This document shows positions 31,826 through 43,661 of a stretch of DNA of 64,000 bases, one piece after another. The notes beneath the pieces are model-generated. The model was not told the DNA's origin. It made no database searches and was given only the letters and a program-made list of their open reading frames with translations. The translations under genes and the position numbers were made by a program. Origin of the DNA: Amorphophallus konjac (lineage: Eukaryota > Streptophyta > Magnoliopsida > Alismatales > Araceae); NCBI GenBank assembly GCA_022559845.1, contig CM040118.1:230563224-230627223 (forward strand). Direction: 5' to 3'. Within the stretch, counting starts at the first letter, position 1. Each line of letters opens with the position of its first letter.

Positions 31826-34048
31826 TTACGTAGGAAGCATCATCGATTGCAGGGGCGTGAAGTTTGTAGATGGAAATGACTTAAACCATCTTCCTAGAGG
31901 GAACCTTATGGATGATGCCAACGAGGCGAGGGCATCGGCGAGAATATTCTGATGACGAGGGACATGAACAAAGATCAGTTTGGCGAACAGTTTGGCAAAG
32001 GCAGCAGTGAGTTCTTGGTATGGCTTGAGTTTGGGATCGCGAGTGCGATATTTAGTGAGCACCTGGCGAAGGATGAGTTGACTATCACCTACGACTCGCA
32101 ACTCAGTGATACGAAAAGAATGAGCGAGTTCTAGGCCAGCTAGAAGGGCTTCATATTCGGCTATATTGTTGGTGACTGGAAATTTGAGTTGGTATGCCAA
32201 TGGGAATGTGAGGCCTTCAGGCGACAGGAGGGCGATGCCGATTCCTCTCCCTTGAGAATTCAGAGCTCCATCAAAATATAGCGTCCACATTGGCTCATCT
32301 GATTGGTTGATGGACATTAGTTCCTCATCTGGAAACTCTGATTGGACGGGATCGAACTTGGGAAGAGGATGGTGAGCGAGATGCTCGGCTATGGCATAGC
32401 CTTTAATCGCCTTTTGCTGGATGTAGGTGATGTCGAACTGAGAGAGAAAACTTTGCCAGCGTGCTAGCCTATCCGTAAGGACGGCTTTCTCCAGAAGGAA
32501 TTTGATAGGATTCATTCGAGCAATCAAGTGGACCTCGTGAGCCAAGAAGTAGTGCTTCAATTTCTGCACTACCCAAACGAGGGCAGCACATGTTTTCTCC
32601 ATGTCGGTGTACTTCTGCTCACAGGGATTGAGAAGTTTGGACAAGTAATAGGTTGCCCGTTCCTTGCCTTCTTCATCAGCTTGTGCGAGGACGGCTCCTA
32701 CGGAGTCATCCAAGACTGAGACGTAAAGGATCAGAGGTTTTTCCGGTTTGGGTGGAATGAGAACGGGTGGACTAGCCAGATATTCCTTTAACCCTTCAAA
32801 AGCTTTCTGACATTTAGAATTCCAGTGGAATTCTACTCCTGGCTTGGTCAACTCGTAGAGAGGTCTACACCTTTGTGAATGTTGGGACACAAACCGACGA
32901 ATAAACTGCAACCTCCCGATTAAACCTCGGACTTCCCTCAAATTCTTGGGAGGCGGCATATCCCTGATAGCCTTGGCTTTGTCGGGATCTATCTCGATCC
33001 CTCTTTTACTCACAATGAACCCCAGCAATTTACCTGACGACACACCAAACACACACTTCTTCGGGTTCATTTTCAGTTGGAACTCCCTTGACCTCTGCAA
33101 GACCTTAGCCAAAACTTCTGGATGTTCCATCCTGGTCCTTGATTTTACCAATAAGTCATCCACATACACTTCCAGATATATGTGCATCATGTCATGAAAT
33201 ATGGCCATCATCGCTCTTTGGTAAGTAGCTCCAGCATTCTTTAATCCGAACGGCATGACCACGTAACAATATGTTCCCCAAGGGGTAGTGAATGACGTCT
33301 TTTCCTGATCCTCTTCTGCCAAACGAATTTGATTATATCCTGAAAATCCATCCATGAACGAGAGGGTCTCGTAGCCTGCCGTGTTATCGATCAACACATC
33401 AATGTGAGGCAAGGGAAAATCATCCTTTGGACACGCGCGGTTAAGGTCCCGGAAGTCGATGCAAATCCTGACTTTCCCATCTTTCTTCATGACCGGGACA
33501 ATGTTCGCCACCCATTGAGGATAAAGAACGACTCTAATGAACCTGGCTTTGTGGAGCTTATCGACCTCTTCTTTCATTTTCAAAGCCATCTGAGGGTGGA
33601 AACGCCTTAACCTTTGTTTTACCGAGATGGACCCTGGTTTTAGGGTTAAACGGTGTTCGACCAAGGTTGAATCCAGACCCGGCATATCCTCGTAGCTCCA
33701 TGCAAATGTGTCCTTATATTCCTTGAGAACCTCAATTAATGCCTCTTCTTCAGAGGGTGGTAGGTTGTCACTTATGAGGATGATCCTAGGGTCTTCCTCA
33801 GTTCCCAAGTTGACTTCTTTGGTGGATTCTTCTACGGCGGTTGACGGCTCGTCGAATCTCCTCATTCCACTAGCGTATGCGCCCGCCGCATCCTCATATT
33901 CTTCACCCTCATCTTCAGTGGGGCATTCTTCATCCGTGATCTCGTAGACTCCATACCCTTCATCAATGCACAGTCGCCCTCGCATTCTATTTCGGGTAGC
34001 TGGATGGGATTTTCTAACAACTGGGGGATGGCAAGAAGGGCCTGACAC
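31826..34048 (-). pseudogene. Tat reverse transcriptase with dual RNase H
   Basis: The frame is open for 740 codons with no ATG at its beginning; coding similarity probably extends upstream to the nested element at 34385. The reverse transcriptase spans about residues 130-330 with VYVDDLL (catalytic Asp pair), then the gypsy RNase H (LYVSVLDDSVGAVLAQ). A second RNase H follows (LYFDGALN, NNIAEYEALLAGL, GDSQLI, ADALA). This second, archaeal-type RNase H is characteristic of the Tat clade. A frameshift near 31880 separates it from integrase. Confidence 0.92.
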
Positions 34049-34385
34049 CTGGCGGCCAAATCCAGAAGGAAACGACGAGGGATCTGCCTACCCTTGGATT
34101 TCTTCCTAGGTACTACCCTTGGCCTATCATTCCTAGATTGACTGACAATATTTACAGAAGAAGAGGAAGACGAAGAGGATGGTGTAGAATGTACAGGAGA
34201 AGACCCCTCAGAGGAGGGGTAGAAAAGGTCGCTCATCGGACCTTGGACGGGTGGTCCGCAAGGCGGTACGCACCCGTGGGAGATGTAGGAGGTTTCCTCA
34301 ACGAAGATGTGTTGTTGGGGAGTTTGAAAATTGACGTTTTTTTTTTCGTTTTCATTTTTAATGACAAAGTAGTGAAAAGAGATTG

Positions 34386-36908
34386 TGATGCGGAACGGAA
34401 CTGACAAATGGACTAAACCTATGATGAAGACCAAGTACGGCCAGCACTCACACGTGACAAGGCAAGCCGAGGGAACGACCTCCGTACTATTCCTCCGAAG
34501 AGAGGCGTCTCTCAACAAGAAACCCAAGTCCACGGCCGTCCCTATGAGGGAAGCGAGTGGATCAAAGCGGCAAAGGAGCCGACGCGCAACTAAGGAGTCT
34601 AGTCCGAGCTCGGTGCTCGACTAGGGCCACGGAATGGTGCTCTCACTCGCAAAACCCACGGTGATTGAATATGCTAGCTAGGATCCTACACTCGCACGCT
34701 GCATAATCGAGAGCATACTAGCAAAGCAAATGCCAAGGGAGGAACGTCGCACGTACCTCCACGCCTAGGCGTGGGGAAGGAACCCCGGCCGAGACCAACA
34801 ACCCCGATACACGTAGAAGTAATAATACACAATTGACCCAAAATGCCCACTCCTCGCAGGGAGGTAACAGGCTACAAACAGAGGAGTCGGGGCTGCCGAT
34901 GCACGGGCTGACGGGCAGCACTCGGTGAAGGGGTGGGCCGCGAGGAGGTCCCGGGTAGCTCTGCGAACTGCTGAAAGAACGTCCACCTCTGGAGGGGCTG
35001 AGGTGGCAGGAGTCCCCGGTACCTTGCTGTCGTGGGGTCGCTCCTCCGGGAAGAAGAAGGATGTCGCCGATCCTCGGGGAAGCCTCTGGAGTGCGTTCGG
35101 AAGGAGGGGACAGGTTGCTGGCCAACCTGCACAAGCCCGCCAAACAGCCCGGGGGCGACTCCGGTAAGCGCCCTTAATCACGTCCTGGACCTGCGAAATT
35201 CAGCGAGGGCGCTGGTGGGGATGTCCCACAGGCGCCCGTGGAAGGAGAACTGCAGTCGAGGCCGATGGTGACCGTGGCAATTCGTCAAACACCTGGCGTG
35301 CAGTCGGACTGCCTGTCTGCCCACACCGGTAGAGACCAGGAGAACAGTCGGTACGCAGGCTTCCGGACAGATTTAGGGATGGGGTTTTCTCTGGTGGGTA
35401 GCTGACAGGTAGGGCTAACAGATGACCAAGGTAGCGGGGGCGGTGCCTTGGAGGATTTGGGCGTGGGCGGGGTGGAAAGTGGGGGTCGCAGCCTGCACTT
35501 CAGGGCAGTCAGGTCTGTGAACCCGAGATGGGATATGAGGGCGTAGGGGTGCGGATGGAATTCTGACCAGGGGCGGCCACTGGAGATGGAGTGGTGTGTG
35601 TGGAGATAGCCCTCCAATTTTCAGGCCATTCCAGTAAGGGGAGGTGGTGGTCCCTTTGGAGGGTACTGCAGATCTGTCCCGCCGGGTTACTGTAGCGCCC
35701 AGAGGAGGACCGAAAGTAGCCACAAAGGGAAGTTTCAGCCCCAATGGAGTTTTGGGATGAAACCACCACGAATGGTTCGGGGACAGGGAGGGGAACAACT
35801 TATGTGAAGAGGTTGTGGTCGATCGGAGAAGGAACGGGGGTGCACACGGGTGTCCAAGGCGACTCTGATCACAGGCGAGTCTGTCCAGGGAGCAGCCTGC
35901 GCGACGAAAGTGTCTACAAAGACAACTTCCTCTGTGATTCGAGTTTTGGGACAAGGCCGGTGGGGTTGGAAGGGGGACTTGTAGGGGAAGAAAAGTCTAG
36001 AAGAAAGCCAGACGGTTTGCCCACAGAAAGGGTTCGTACCGACGTGATCTTTGGACCCCTAGCTTGCAGGCAGAGCAGGTGCATCCGAGATTGGATTGAA
36101 CGCCACCGAGCTTGACGTCGTCTCGCCGCTTGGATCTCTCTCCGACATGGGATGAAGAGACTCGCTTCACAGCACGATCCTCACCTCACCAGGACCTCCT
36201 TCTCAAGGGAGTCGCACCCAGGAGTTGGAGATGGAGGAAGAAGAAGATGGGGGATAGGGGAAGAGAGGGGCGTCGCACCCCTTGGGGAAGGATGGAGAAG
36301 GTCGCCCTCTCCTTGGTGGTGGCTGCGCACAAGGTTTCTCACAAATTAATTCTTCATTATCTTTCAAAGGAAAAAATACAAGGTTTATATATGGGGAGGG
36401 GAGGTGCTAGGGTTGAAACCCTAGCCAAGAGGGAGGGGAGGGGGATGCGCCACATGGCATGGGGAAAGGGGGGGCGCAACAAGGCAAGGGGGGGGGGGAG
36501 GGCCGCACCCCTCTTCCTATAATCTAGGAGAGGGGCGGCTGCCACCTTCCAAGAGGAGGGAAAAGAGTTGGGGCGCCCAAAACCCTAACCCTAGGTGGGC
36601 TAAGCAAGGGAGTGGGTGGCCAGCCCATATGGGCCAGAGATTGAACCAAAAAAAATGGCCCAATAGCCCTATCTCCTATCTAATAAGCATAAAATGGTCC
36701 AACTAAAGCCTAATTTGCTCCAAATGGCCTACAAAGGTCCACACAACTAATAAAAGTGTCCACGCAGGGACTAATCCAAGGCCCAACATGGCCTAAAGCA
36801 TAAAATAACTAAAGATAGCTCTACTAGTCTGCCAAGTGGTCGCCGAGCCAAAGGGATGCCGGCATGCTCCGTGTGCTCCGTCGAGTGATGCGGCGCGTGT
36901 CCTCACCA
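34386..36908 (-). repeat. 3' LTR of the nested element
   Basis: 2523 bp, near-identical to 39367-41889. Minus-strand TATATAAACC box at 36383-36392 marks the U3/R region. Short frames inside it (for example 34718-35181) recur in the other LTR but have no recognisable domain. Confidence 0.95.
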
Positions 36909-39094
36909 ATTCTCCCCGGGTGGGAAGAACTCGACCCCGTCGAGTAAGGGTCACGGTCGCTCAAGTAACGCTCCAGCAGGTCCGGGTCGATCCGCTCCAG
37001 CTCTCCACGTGTGATCCAGGTGTCGTCTGTCGCAGGGCGCCCTCTCCAACGCACTAGAAAGCGCTGGTAGGCTCCGCTCCTGGTCGTGGTCACCTGCTCA
37101 TCCAGTATGCAATCTATATGCTCGCGTGTCTGTAAAGGGGCTGGAGGAGGTGGGCGCTCCGAAGGTGAAATGCTCTCAACAGGAGGGGTAGGCCCAAAAA
37201 GCTCACTGGGAATCACCGCGGGATCCCGATATGCCACCAGATCTGAAACATTGAACGTCGAACAGATCCCATAGTCGTCTGGTAGCTCAATCTCATACGC
37301 ATTCGACCCTATTCGCTTCAGAACTCGGAAGGGTCCTGCACCGCGGTCCTGGAGTTTCTTCACGGCCCCCGAAGGGAACCGTTCAGGTCTAACCCTGATC
37401 ATGACGTACTCTCCCACTTGGAACTCACGGGTGCGTCGATGCGCATCAGCTAGATCCTTATAACGTGCGTTGCTGGCCTCGAGGGGGTGATGATGATGTA
37501 GACTCCGAACTAGCTGTGTTGACTCATACCTATGTGAATGCAGTGGTGGTCCTGGACATCCAAACACAGACCTAGCATGCCTATGACTCCTACATGATTG
37601 GACAACACGGGGAGGACCAGGACAACCAAAGTTGTATCTATCATGCATGGGTGTCCTACGGAATGTGGTAGACTCATGGGGACTAAATTGCCCAAACTCA
37701 CTCATGACATTCCCTATATGAGACAAACCCCTATATGATGGTGGACATGCAGAAACATGGGGAAGAGACATGTGTCCCTGGCCTCCTAAGCTCGGGCATC
37801 TGGATGCCGGTAAGGTGAGGTGTTGACTAGAAGGCCTAGGTGGTGTATGATAGTGGACCTCCTCGACAAGGTGGGGAAAAGAATATGGGTCGAGAGGCTC
37901 ACTAGGGAGGGGATCGAAAGGGTCAAAGAAATGATGACCCCTCCCGACAGGTCCCTTCACTATACTTGCCCATGTGCGACATTCGCCCAGGTGCAGATAA
38001 TCACCTTCAGGCACTCTCATGTATGGGGCAAGGGGCTCATGAGGAAGGCAAGGAAGGCAAGGTTCCTCCCTCGGGACCGTGAAACCATAAGCGGGGACAA
38101 AATCAACCTCCACGGGTATAGGAAATAATAAAAGGACCTCGGATGTGATATGTCCTATGGTGTAGACCGAGGTAATAGACCCCAAAGCAGGGAGTGTAAA
38201 GCTATGACTATAGGGTTGGTCAGACCCTAAGGTCAACATGTAAGTCAACTCCCATTGATAATCTAAACTCCTAAGGAAGTCCTTCACATTTTCAAGAAAG
38301 CAGAAGGACCGAAAAGTGGTGTGAAAGGAGTTAAGGGGTATTATTGGGAGGGCTGGTCCCATGGGTGTATAGCAAGGAATGGAGACATCTAGAAGTGGAC
38401 CCTCCCTTAGCCAGCTAGCTAAAGACTCTCCAATGACCAGTTCACCCTCGGAAGGTAAGAATGTCTCTATATGAGGGTCTAAGGGTGAAGCCTCTCTCTC
38501 GGGAGTGGAAACGGAGTCCTCTATGATGTGGAGGGGATCACTCCCTAACTCCTCAACCTCAGTTAGGTACTCCTCAATCAACTCCTGTTCAGCCTCGTAA
38601 CTCACTGGAACAAACCCAGGTGATGACATGGAGGTGGTCAGCGTAACGCCGTCATGGAAGACAAACTCACCGGGAAGGTGAGATGGGTGTAAGGTGCAGG
38701 TCCTCCTATCCAGGTCGATGGTCGCACTTCTTTCCTCCAACCAAGTTCGCCCTAAAATGATGCATGGACCAGCAAGTGTGCTGATCTTGCACCAAGCGCC
38801 ATCGAAATATTTAACGGGGCCAAACCACCGTTGAAACTCGATAAAAGCTAAACCATCACGGAGAACAATCTCCCCAGTCTTAGAGAGTGACTCAATAATG
38901 TCTTGTGAGACACAGTTAGACGACACCCTACTGATGAAGTCGATCTCCGTATGCATCCCATTAGGTAGGATGGCAGTGGACATGACAGGGCGCTGGAATG
39001 ACTCGGTCATCGGTATAGGGATCGGGTCTCCCGACGACTGAGTGGTAGGGGCGACACTTAGGGGTCGTACCATAAGAGCATCGAATCGGGCCAA
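36824..39094 (-). CDS. Protease-like/chromodomain fusion protein of the nested element (756 codons)
   Basis: One uninterrupted frame. Residues about 45-140 resemble a gypsy aspartic-protease fold (IEFQRWFGPVKYFDG, then PCIILGRTWLEE) but lack a DTG/DSG catalytic triad. A long Pro/His/Ser-rich linker follows (about 150-550). Residues about 560-650 are a chromoviral integrase C-terminal GPY/F-like region (GPFRVLKRIGSNAYEIELP, FNVSDLVAY), and 670-720 a chromodomain (FLVRWRGRPATDDTWI). The end extends about 85 bp into the 3' LTR. The integrase catalytic core is missing. An open frame of this length in a deleted element suggests retained function, perhaps targeting or RNA/protein packaging in trans; that is inference. 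Confidence 0.8.
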   Translation of the reverse strand: MARFDALMVRPLSVAPTTQSSGDPIPIPMTESFQRPVMSTAILPNGMHTEIDFISRVSSNCVSQDIIESLSKTGEIVLRDGLAFIEFQRWFGPVKYFDGAWCKISTLAGPCIILGRTWLEERSATIDLDRRTCTLHPSHLPGEFVFHDGVTLTTSMSSPGFVPVSYEAEQELIEEYLTEVEELGSDPLHIIEDSVSTPEREASPLDPHIETFLPSEGELVIGESLASWLREGPLLDVSIPCYTPMGPALPIIPLNSFHTTFRSFCFLENVKDFLRSLDYQWELTYMLTLGSDQPYSHSFTLPALGSITSVYTIGHITSEVLLLFPIPVEVDFVPAYGFTVPREEPCLPCLPHEPLAPYMRVPEGDYLHLGECRTWASIVKGPVGRGHHFFDPFDPLPSEPLDPYSFPHLVEEVHYHTPPRPSSQHLTLPASRCPSLGGQGHMSLPHVSACPPSYRGLSHIGNVMSEFGQFSPHESTTFRRTPMHDRYNFGCPGPPRVVQSCRSHRHARSVFGCPGPPLHSHRYESTQLVRSLHHHHPLEASNARYKDLADAHRRTREFQVGEYVMIRVRPERFPSGAVKKLQDRGAGPFRVLKRIGSNAYEIELPDDYGICSTFNVSDLVAYRDPAVIPSELFGPTPPVESISPSERPPPPAPLQTREHIDCILDEQVTTTRSGAYQRFLVRWRGRPATDDTWITRGELERIDPDLLERYLSDRDPYSTGSSSSHPGRIGEDTRRITRRSTRSMPASLWLGDHLAD
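36909..36925 (-). other. Polypurine tract of the nested element
   Basis: Minus-strand CCGGGGAGAAT immediately before the 3' LTR start TGGTGAGG. Confidence 0.7.
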
Positions 39095-39350
39095 TAGGGA
39101 TGACTACTGACATGTGGCTCGAGGAACCACCATGGGGTTGGCGCGGAGCTGGACATGCAAGACTCAACGAGACAAGGACAAAACTCTAACTAGACACAAA
39201 CCTAACATTACAATGCAATGGTGGGTTACCTAGATGAACTAAGAGACTCAATGCAACCTAGATAACTCTAAGGCCTCAATTGCACCCTAGACAACCTAAA
39301 GACTCGAATGACCTAAGACCCCAATTTGTTAGAACAAACTGGTTCCCTAA

Positions 39351-39362
39351 GCTCTGATACCA
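39351..39362 (-). other. Primer binding site of the nested element
   Basis: Minus-strand TGGTATCAGAGC (initiator methionyl-tRNA), four bases from the 5' LTR boundary at 39367. Confidence 0.95.
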
Positions 39363-39366
39363 AATT

Positions 39367-41889
39367 TGATGCGGAACGGAACTGACAAATGGACTGACCT
39401 ACTATGAAGACCAAGTGCGGCCAGCACTCACACGTGACAAGGCAAGCCGAGTGAACGACCTCCGTACTATTCCTCCGAAGAGAGGCGTCTCTCAACAAGA
39501 AACCCAAGTCCACGATCGTCCCTATGAGGGAAGCGAGTGGATCAAAGCGGCAAAGGAGCCGACGCGCAACTATAGGAGTCTAGTCCGAGCTCGGTGCTCG
39601 ACTAGGGCCACGGAATGGTGCTCTCAACTCGCAAAACCCACGGTGAATTGAATATGTAGCTAGGATCCTACACTCGCACGCTGCATAATCGAGAGCATAC
39701 TAGCAAAGCAAATGCCAAGGGAAGGAACGTCGCACGTACCTCCACGCCTAGGCGTGGGGAAGGAACCCCGGCCGAGACCAACAACCCCGATACACGTAGA
39801 AGTAATAATACACAATTGACCCAAAATGCCCACTCCTCGCAGGGAGGTAACAGGCTACAAACAGAGGAGTCGGGGCTGCCGATGCACGGGCTGACGGGCA
39901 GCACTCGGTGAAGGGGTGGGCCGCGAGGAGGTCCCGGGTAGCTCTGCGAACTGCTGAAAGAACGTCCACCTCTGGAGGGGCTGAGGTGGCAGGAGTCCCC
40001 GGTACCTTGCTGTCGTGGGGTCGCTCCTCCGGGAAGAAGAAGGATGTCGCCGATCCTCGGGGAAGCCTCTGGAGTGCGTTCGGAAGGAGGGGACAGGTTG
40101 CTGGCCAACCTGCACAAGCCCGCCAAACAGCCCGGGGGCGACTCCGGTAAGCGCCCTTAATCACGTCCTGGACCTGCGAAATTCAGCGAGGGCGCTGGTG
40201 GGGATGTCCCACAGGCGCCCGTGGAAGGAGAACTGCAGTCGAGGCCGATGGTGACCGTGGCAATTCGTCAAACACCTGGCGTGCAGTCGGACTGCCTGTC
40301 TGCCCACACCGGTAGAGACCAGGAGAACAGTCGGTACGCAGGCTTCCGGACAGATTTAGGGATGGGGTTTTCTCTGGTGGGTAGCTTACAGGTAGGGCTA
40401 ACAGATGACCAAGGTAGCGGGGGCGGTGCCTTGGAGGATTTGGGCGTGGGCGGGGTGGAAAGTGGGGGTCGCAGCCTGCACTTCAGGGCAGTCAGGTCTG
40501 TGAACCCGAGATGGGATATGAGGGCGTAGGGGTGCGGATGGAATTCTGACCAGGGGCGGCCACTGGAGATGGAGTGGTGTGTGTGGAGATAGCCCTCCAA
40601 TTTTCAGGCCATTCCAGTAAGGGGAGGTGGTGGTCCCTTTGGAGGGTACTGCAGATCTGTCCCGCCGGGTTACTGTAGCGCCCAGAGGAGGACCGAAAGT
40701 AGCCACAAAGGGAAGTTTCAGCCCCAATGGAGTTTTGGGATGAAACCACCACGAATGGTTCGGGGACAGGGAGGGGAACAACTTATGTGAAGAGGTTGTG
40801 GTCGATCGGAGAAGGAACGGGGGTGCACACGGGTGTCCAAGGCGACTCTGATCACAGGCGAGTCTGTCCCGGGAGCAGCCTGCGCGACGAAAGTGTCTAC
40901 AAAGACAACTTCCTCTGTGATTCGAGTTTTGGGACAAGGCCGGTGGGGTTGGAAGGGGGACTTGTAGGGGAAGAAAAGTCTAGAAGAAAGCCAGACGGTT
41001 TGCCCACAGAAAGGGTTCGTACCGACGTGATCTTTGGACCCCTAGCTTGCAGGCAGAGCAGGTGCATCCGAGATTGGATTGAACGCCACCGAGCTTGACG
41101 TCGTCTCGCCGCTTGGATCTCTCTCCGACATGGGATGAAGAGACTCGCTTCACAGCACGATCCTCACCTCACCAGGACCTCCTTCTCAAGGGAGTCGCAC
41201 CCAGGAGTTGGAGATGGAGGAAGAAGAAGATGGGGGATAGGGGAAGAGAGGGGCGTCGCACCCCTTGGGGAAGGATGGAGAAGGTCGCCCTCTCCTTGGT
41301 GGTGGCTGCGCACAAGGTTTCTCACAAATTAATTCTTCATTATCTTTCAAAGGAAAAAATACAAGGTTTATATATGGGGAGGGGAGGTGCTAGGGTTGAA
41401 ACCCTAGCCAAGAGGGAGGGGAGGGGGATGCGCCACATGGCATGGGGAAAGGGGGGGCGCAACAAGGCAAGGGGGGGGGGAGGGCCGCACCCCTCTTCCT
41501 ATAATCTAGGAGAGGGGCGGCTGCCACCTTCCAAGAGGAGGGAAAAGAGTTGGGGCGCCCAAAACCCTAACCCTAGGTGGGCTAAGCAAGGGAGTGGGTG
41601 GCCAGCCCATATGGGCCAGAGATTGAACCAAAAAAATGGCCCAATAGCCCTATCTCCTATCTAATAAGCATAAAATGGTCCAACTAAAGCCTAATTTGCT
41701 CCAAATGGCCTACAAAGGTCCACACAACTAATAAAAGTGTCCACGCAGGGACTAATCCAAGGCCCAACATGGCCTAAAGCATAAAATAACTAAAGATAGC
41801 TCTACTAGTCTGCCAAGTGGTCGCCGAGCCAAAGGGATGCCGGCATGCTCCGTGTGCTCCGTCGAGTGATGCGGCGCGTGTCCTCACCA
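39367..41889 (-). repeat. 5' LTR of the nested element
   Basis: 2523 bp, with minus-strand TATA-type box near 41362-41371. At its right edge the interrupted Tat protease frame reads into the LTR and gains the same C-terminal tail (GEDTRRITRRS) that ends the nested element's own protein. Confidence 0.95.
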
Positions 41890-43115
41890 CAGGAAGAAGA
41901 TATCAGCAAAGGCTGAGACGAGTGGATGGAGAAGATGGCGGCTAAGGAGCCGTCGACGGCAATGTTGAGGACGGATGAAGATCCGTCGATGATAGAGTCC
42001 TTCTGGCGAGGACGAGGATAGTTTGGAACCTTGGCAAGAGTGGTAATATTCTCTGGTATTCTGGAGATCAATGGTGGTCCTTCAAGTTGCGGAGACGAGA
42101 ACATCCTTTCCAGTGCAACGGAAATGTCCCGTATGTCGAACCATTTGTTCCACTCGCATTCCGGATCTTTGATCTTGCCTCTTTTGGTGATCCTCAGACA
42201 TTTTTCAGCCAAATATACAGCATGTGATCCCCCATATGCTTCTCGTGGGTAATCTCCCATCTGAACAACGGGCCCTCTGTTGAAGTGGTTTGATAGAGTC
42301 CATGTAAGGGGCTTCCAATCCGCCTTGAACGGTCCTTTGAAGCCTAGGCCAAACCTGCGGTTCGGCCTAATTTCCTTTGGCGGTTTGAGCATACCCTGTA
42401 ACTGTGCGCCCAGACCTTTTCCTTGTTGATAGCCGATGTTCCTCATAATCTCCCAACCTTTGGAGTGAAAAGGGAGACATGATGTTGTGGTTGCCCTGAC
42501 CGGCTCCTTTGGTGCTAGTGGAACATGAGATGGATCACGTACGTCCAGCAGTGACAATATGGGCCGATGAGACGGCCAAACAGAAGGCAGAGAGGTGTTG
42601 ATAGCATCCACTGTGTGAAGGATAGGTGTACTGACCACTTTAATAATTCTCCCATTGTAAGGAAACTTCAGGCACTGATGGTTGGTGGAAGGCACAGCGT
42701 CCATGGCTTCGATGTAAGGGCGACCCAGTATAGCCTTGAATGTGGGGTCCATGTCGAGGACATGGAATTCCGTGGGAATTGACATGGGGCCTAGTTCTGC
42801 CTTCAGAATAATCATCCCCTGCGGCGGCCTTTTGCTATTGTCATAAGCCGTGACCGTGATCGAGGAAGGTCTTATTTGTTCCTCGTTGACCCCACACAAC
42901 TGAAGAGTGCTCATGGAGATCACATTTATGGATGCACCCGTGTCCACAAGACACGGGTTTATGGATACCCCATTAATTTTTATTGAAATGCACAATGCAT
43001 ATTTCCGAGCTTCCTTGGGAGCGAGCTCGTAGTTGTGAAACATGATGGCTGGTTGTGTGTCTGTTGGGGTCAGGACGGTCGAAATCTTCTCCACGGGGAG
43101 GTCTTCATTAACCAT
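41805..43115 (-). pseudogene. Tat protease and G-patch, fused to nested LTR sequence
   Basis: Gypsy aspartic protease with the DTGAS active site (about residue 58) and the ILGRPYI flap-side motif, followed by a G-patch (NIGYQQGKGLGAQL), a feature seen in some Tat-type polyproteins. The Tat sequence ends at 41889, where the nested element begins; the last ~28 residues are encoded by its LTR. Protease therefore no longer connects to reverse transcriptase. Confidence 0.9.
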
Positions 43116-43660
43116 GACTTTTGAAGATATTCCATCAAGGTCGCCTGGTGGGATGTGGATCTTTGAAGTAGCTCTAGGATGGAGATCCGGGCAGGTGTCT
43201 TGTCCAAGTGTTTCAATAGATCATACTGTGTTCCAGGGATAGCTCTTTCTGGTTGTTCTGCATCATCCTTCTCTGGCTGAGATTGCTCGGGATTCTGACT
43301 GTTGTGGGGGAAAACCCTGTGGAAAATCCTTCCACTCCGGAGCACCATTGCCTGCGGCTTTTGTACCTCTGTGGGGGTAGCAGTGGGTTTTAACAGGGGT
43401 TTGAGGGGTAGTAGTGGAGGAATGGTTGATGAAGCAGGGGTGATGACGGGAGCAGGGATTCTGATGAGGGGTTTGTTAGGTGGCGGCATGGTGGAGGTAG
43501 AGGGGATATTGCGCGGATTATGAAGGATAAGGGGTCTAGAAGGTGGGGTGGAGATGAAGTAGGAGTGGGTAGGGCTTGAAGTGGGCAATGATTTTGAGGT
43601 GGATGATGGTTAATGAGTGGTTTTGAAGGCATTAGTGGTGATACGGTGGAGAAAGACGGG
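43116..43660 (-). pseudogene. Tat Pro/Ser-rich gag-protease linker, frameshifted
   Basis: Low-complexity Pro/Ser/Thr region with overlapping frames 43070-43588 and 43390-43950, so one or more indels lie here. Ends close to the protease segment. Confidence 0.6.
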
Positions 43661-43661
43661 G

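Larger units (their letters stand above)
34386..41889 (-). mobile_element. Nested non-autonomous chromovirus-like LTR element
   Basis: 7504 bp inserted in Tat pol between the protease and reverse transcriptase segments. Two 2523-bp direct LTRs (plus strand TGATGCGG...CCTCACCA) are almost identical, so the element is young. A methionyl primer site and a purine tract place transcription on the minus strand. The 2.46-kb interior encodes one long frame and no reverse transcriptase, RNase H or integrase core, so it depends on another element. Flanks GATTG and CAGGA do not match as a target duplication. Confidence 0.9.

Noticed and set aside
34718..36522. ORFs of 80-180 codons duplicated at 39668-41664
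   Set aside because: They lie in the two LTRs of the nested element, overlap on both strands and show no domain.
36585..36595. CCCTAACCCTA telomere-like motif (also near 41572)
   Set aside because: Only about two units, inside an LTR, no array.
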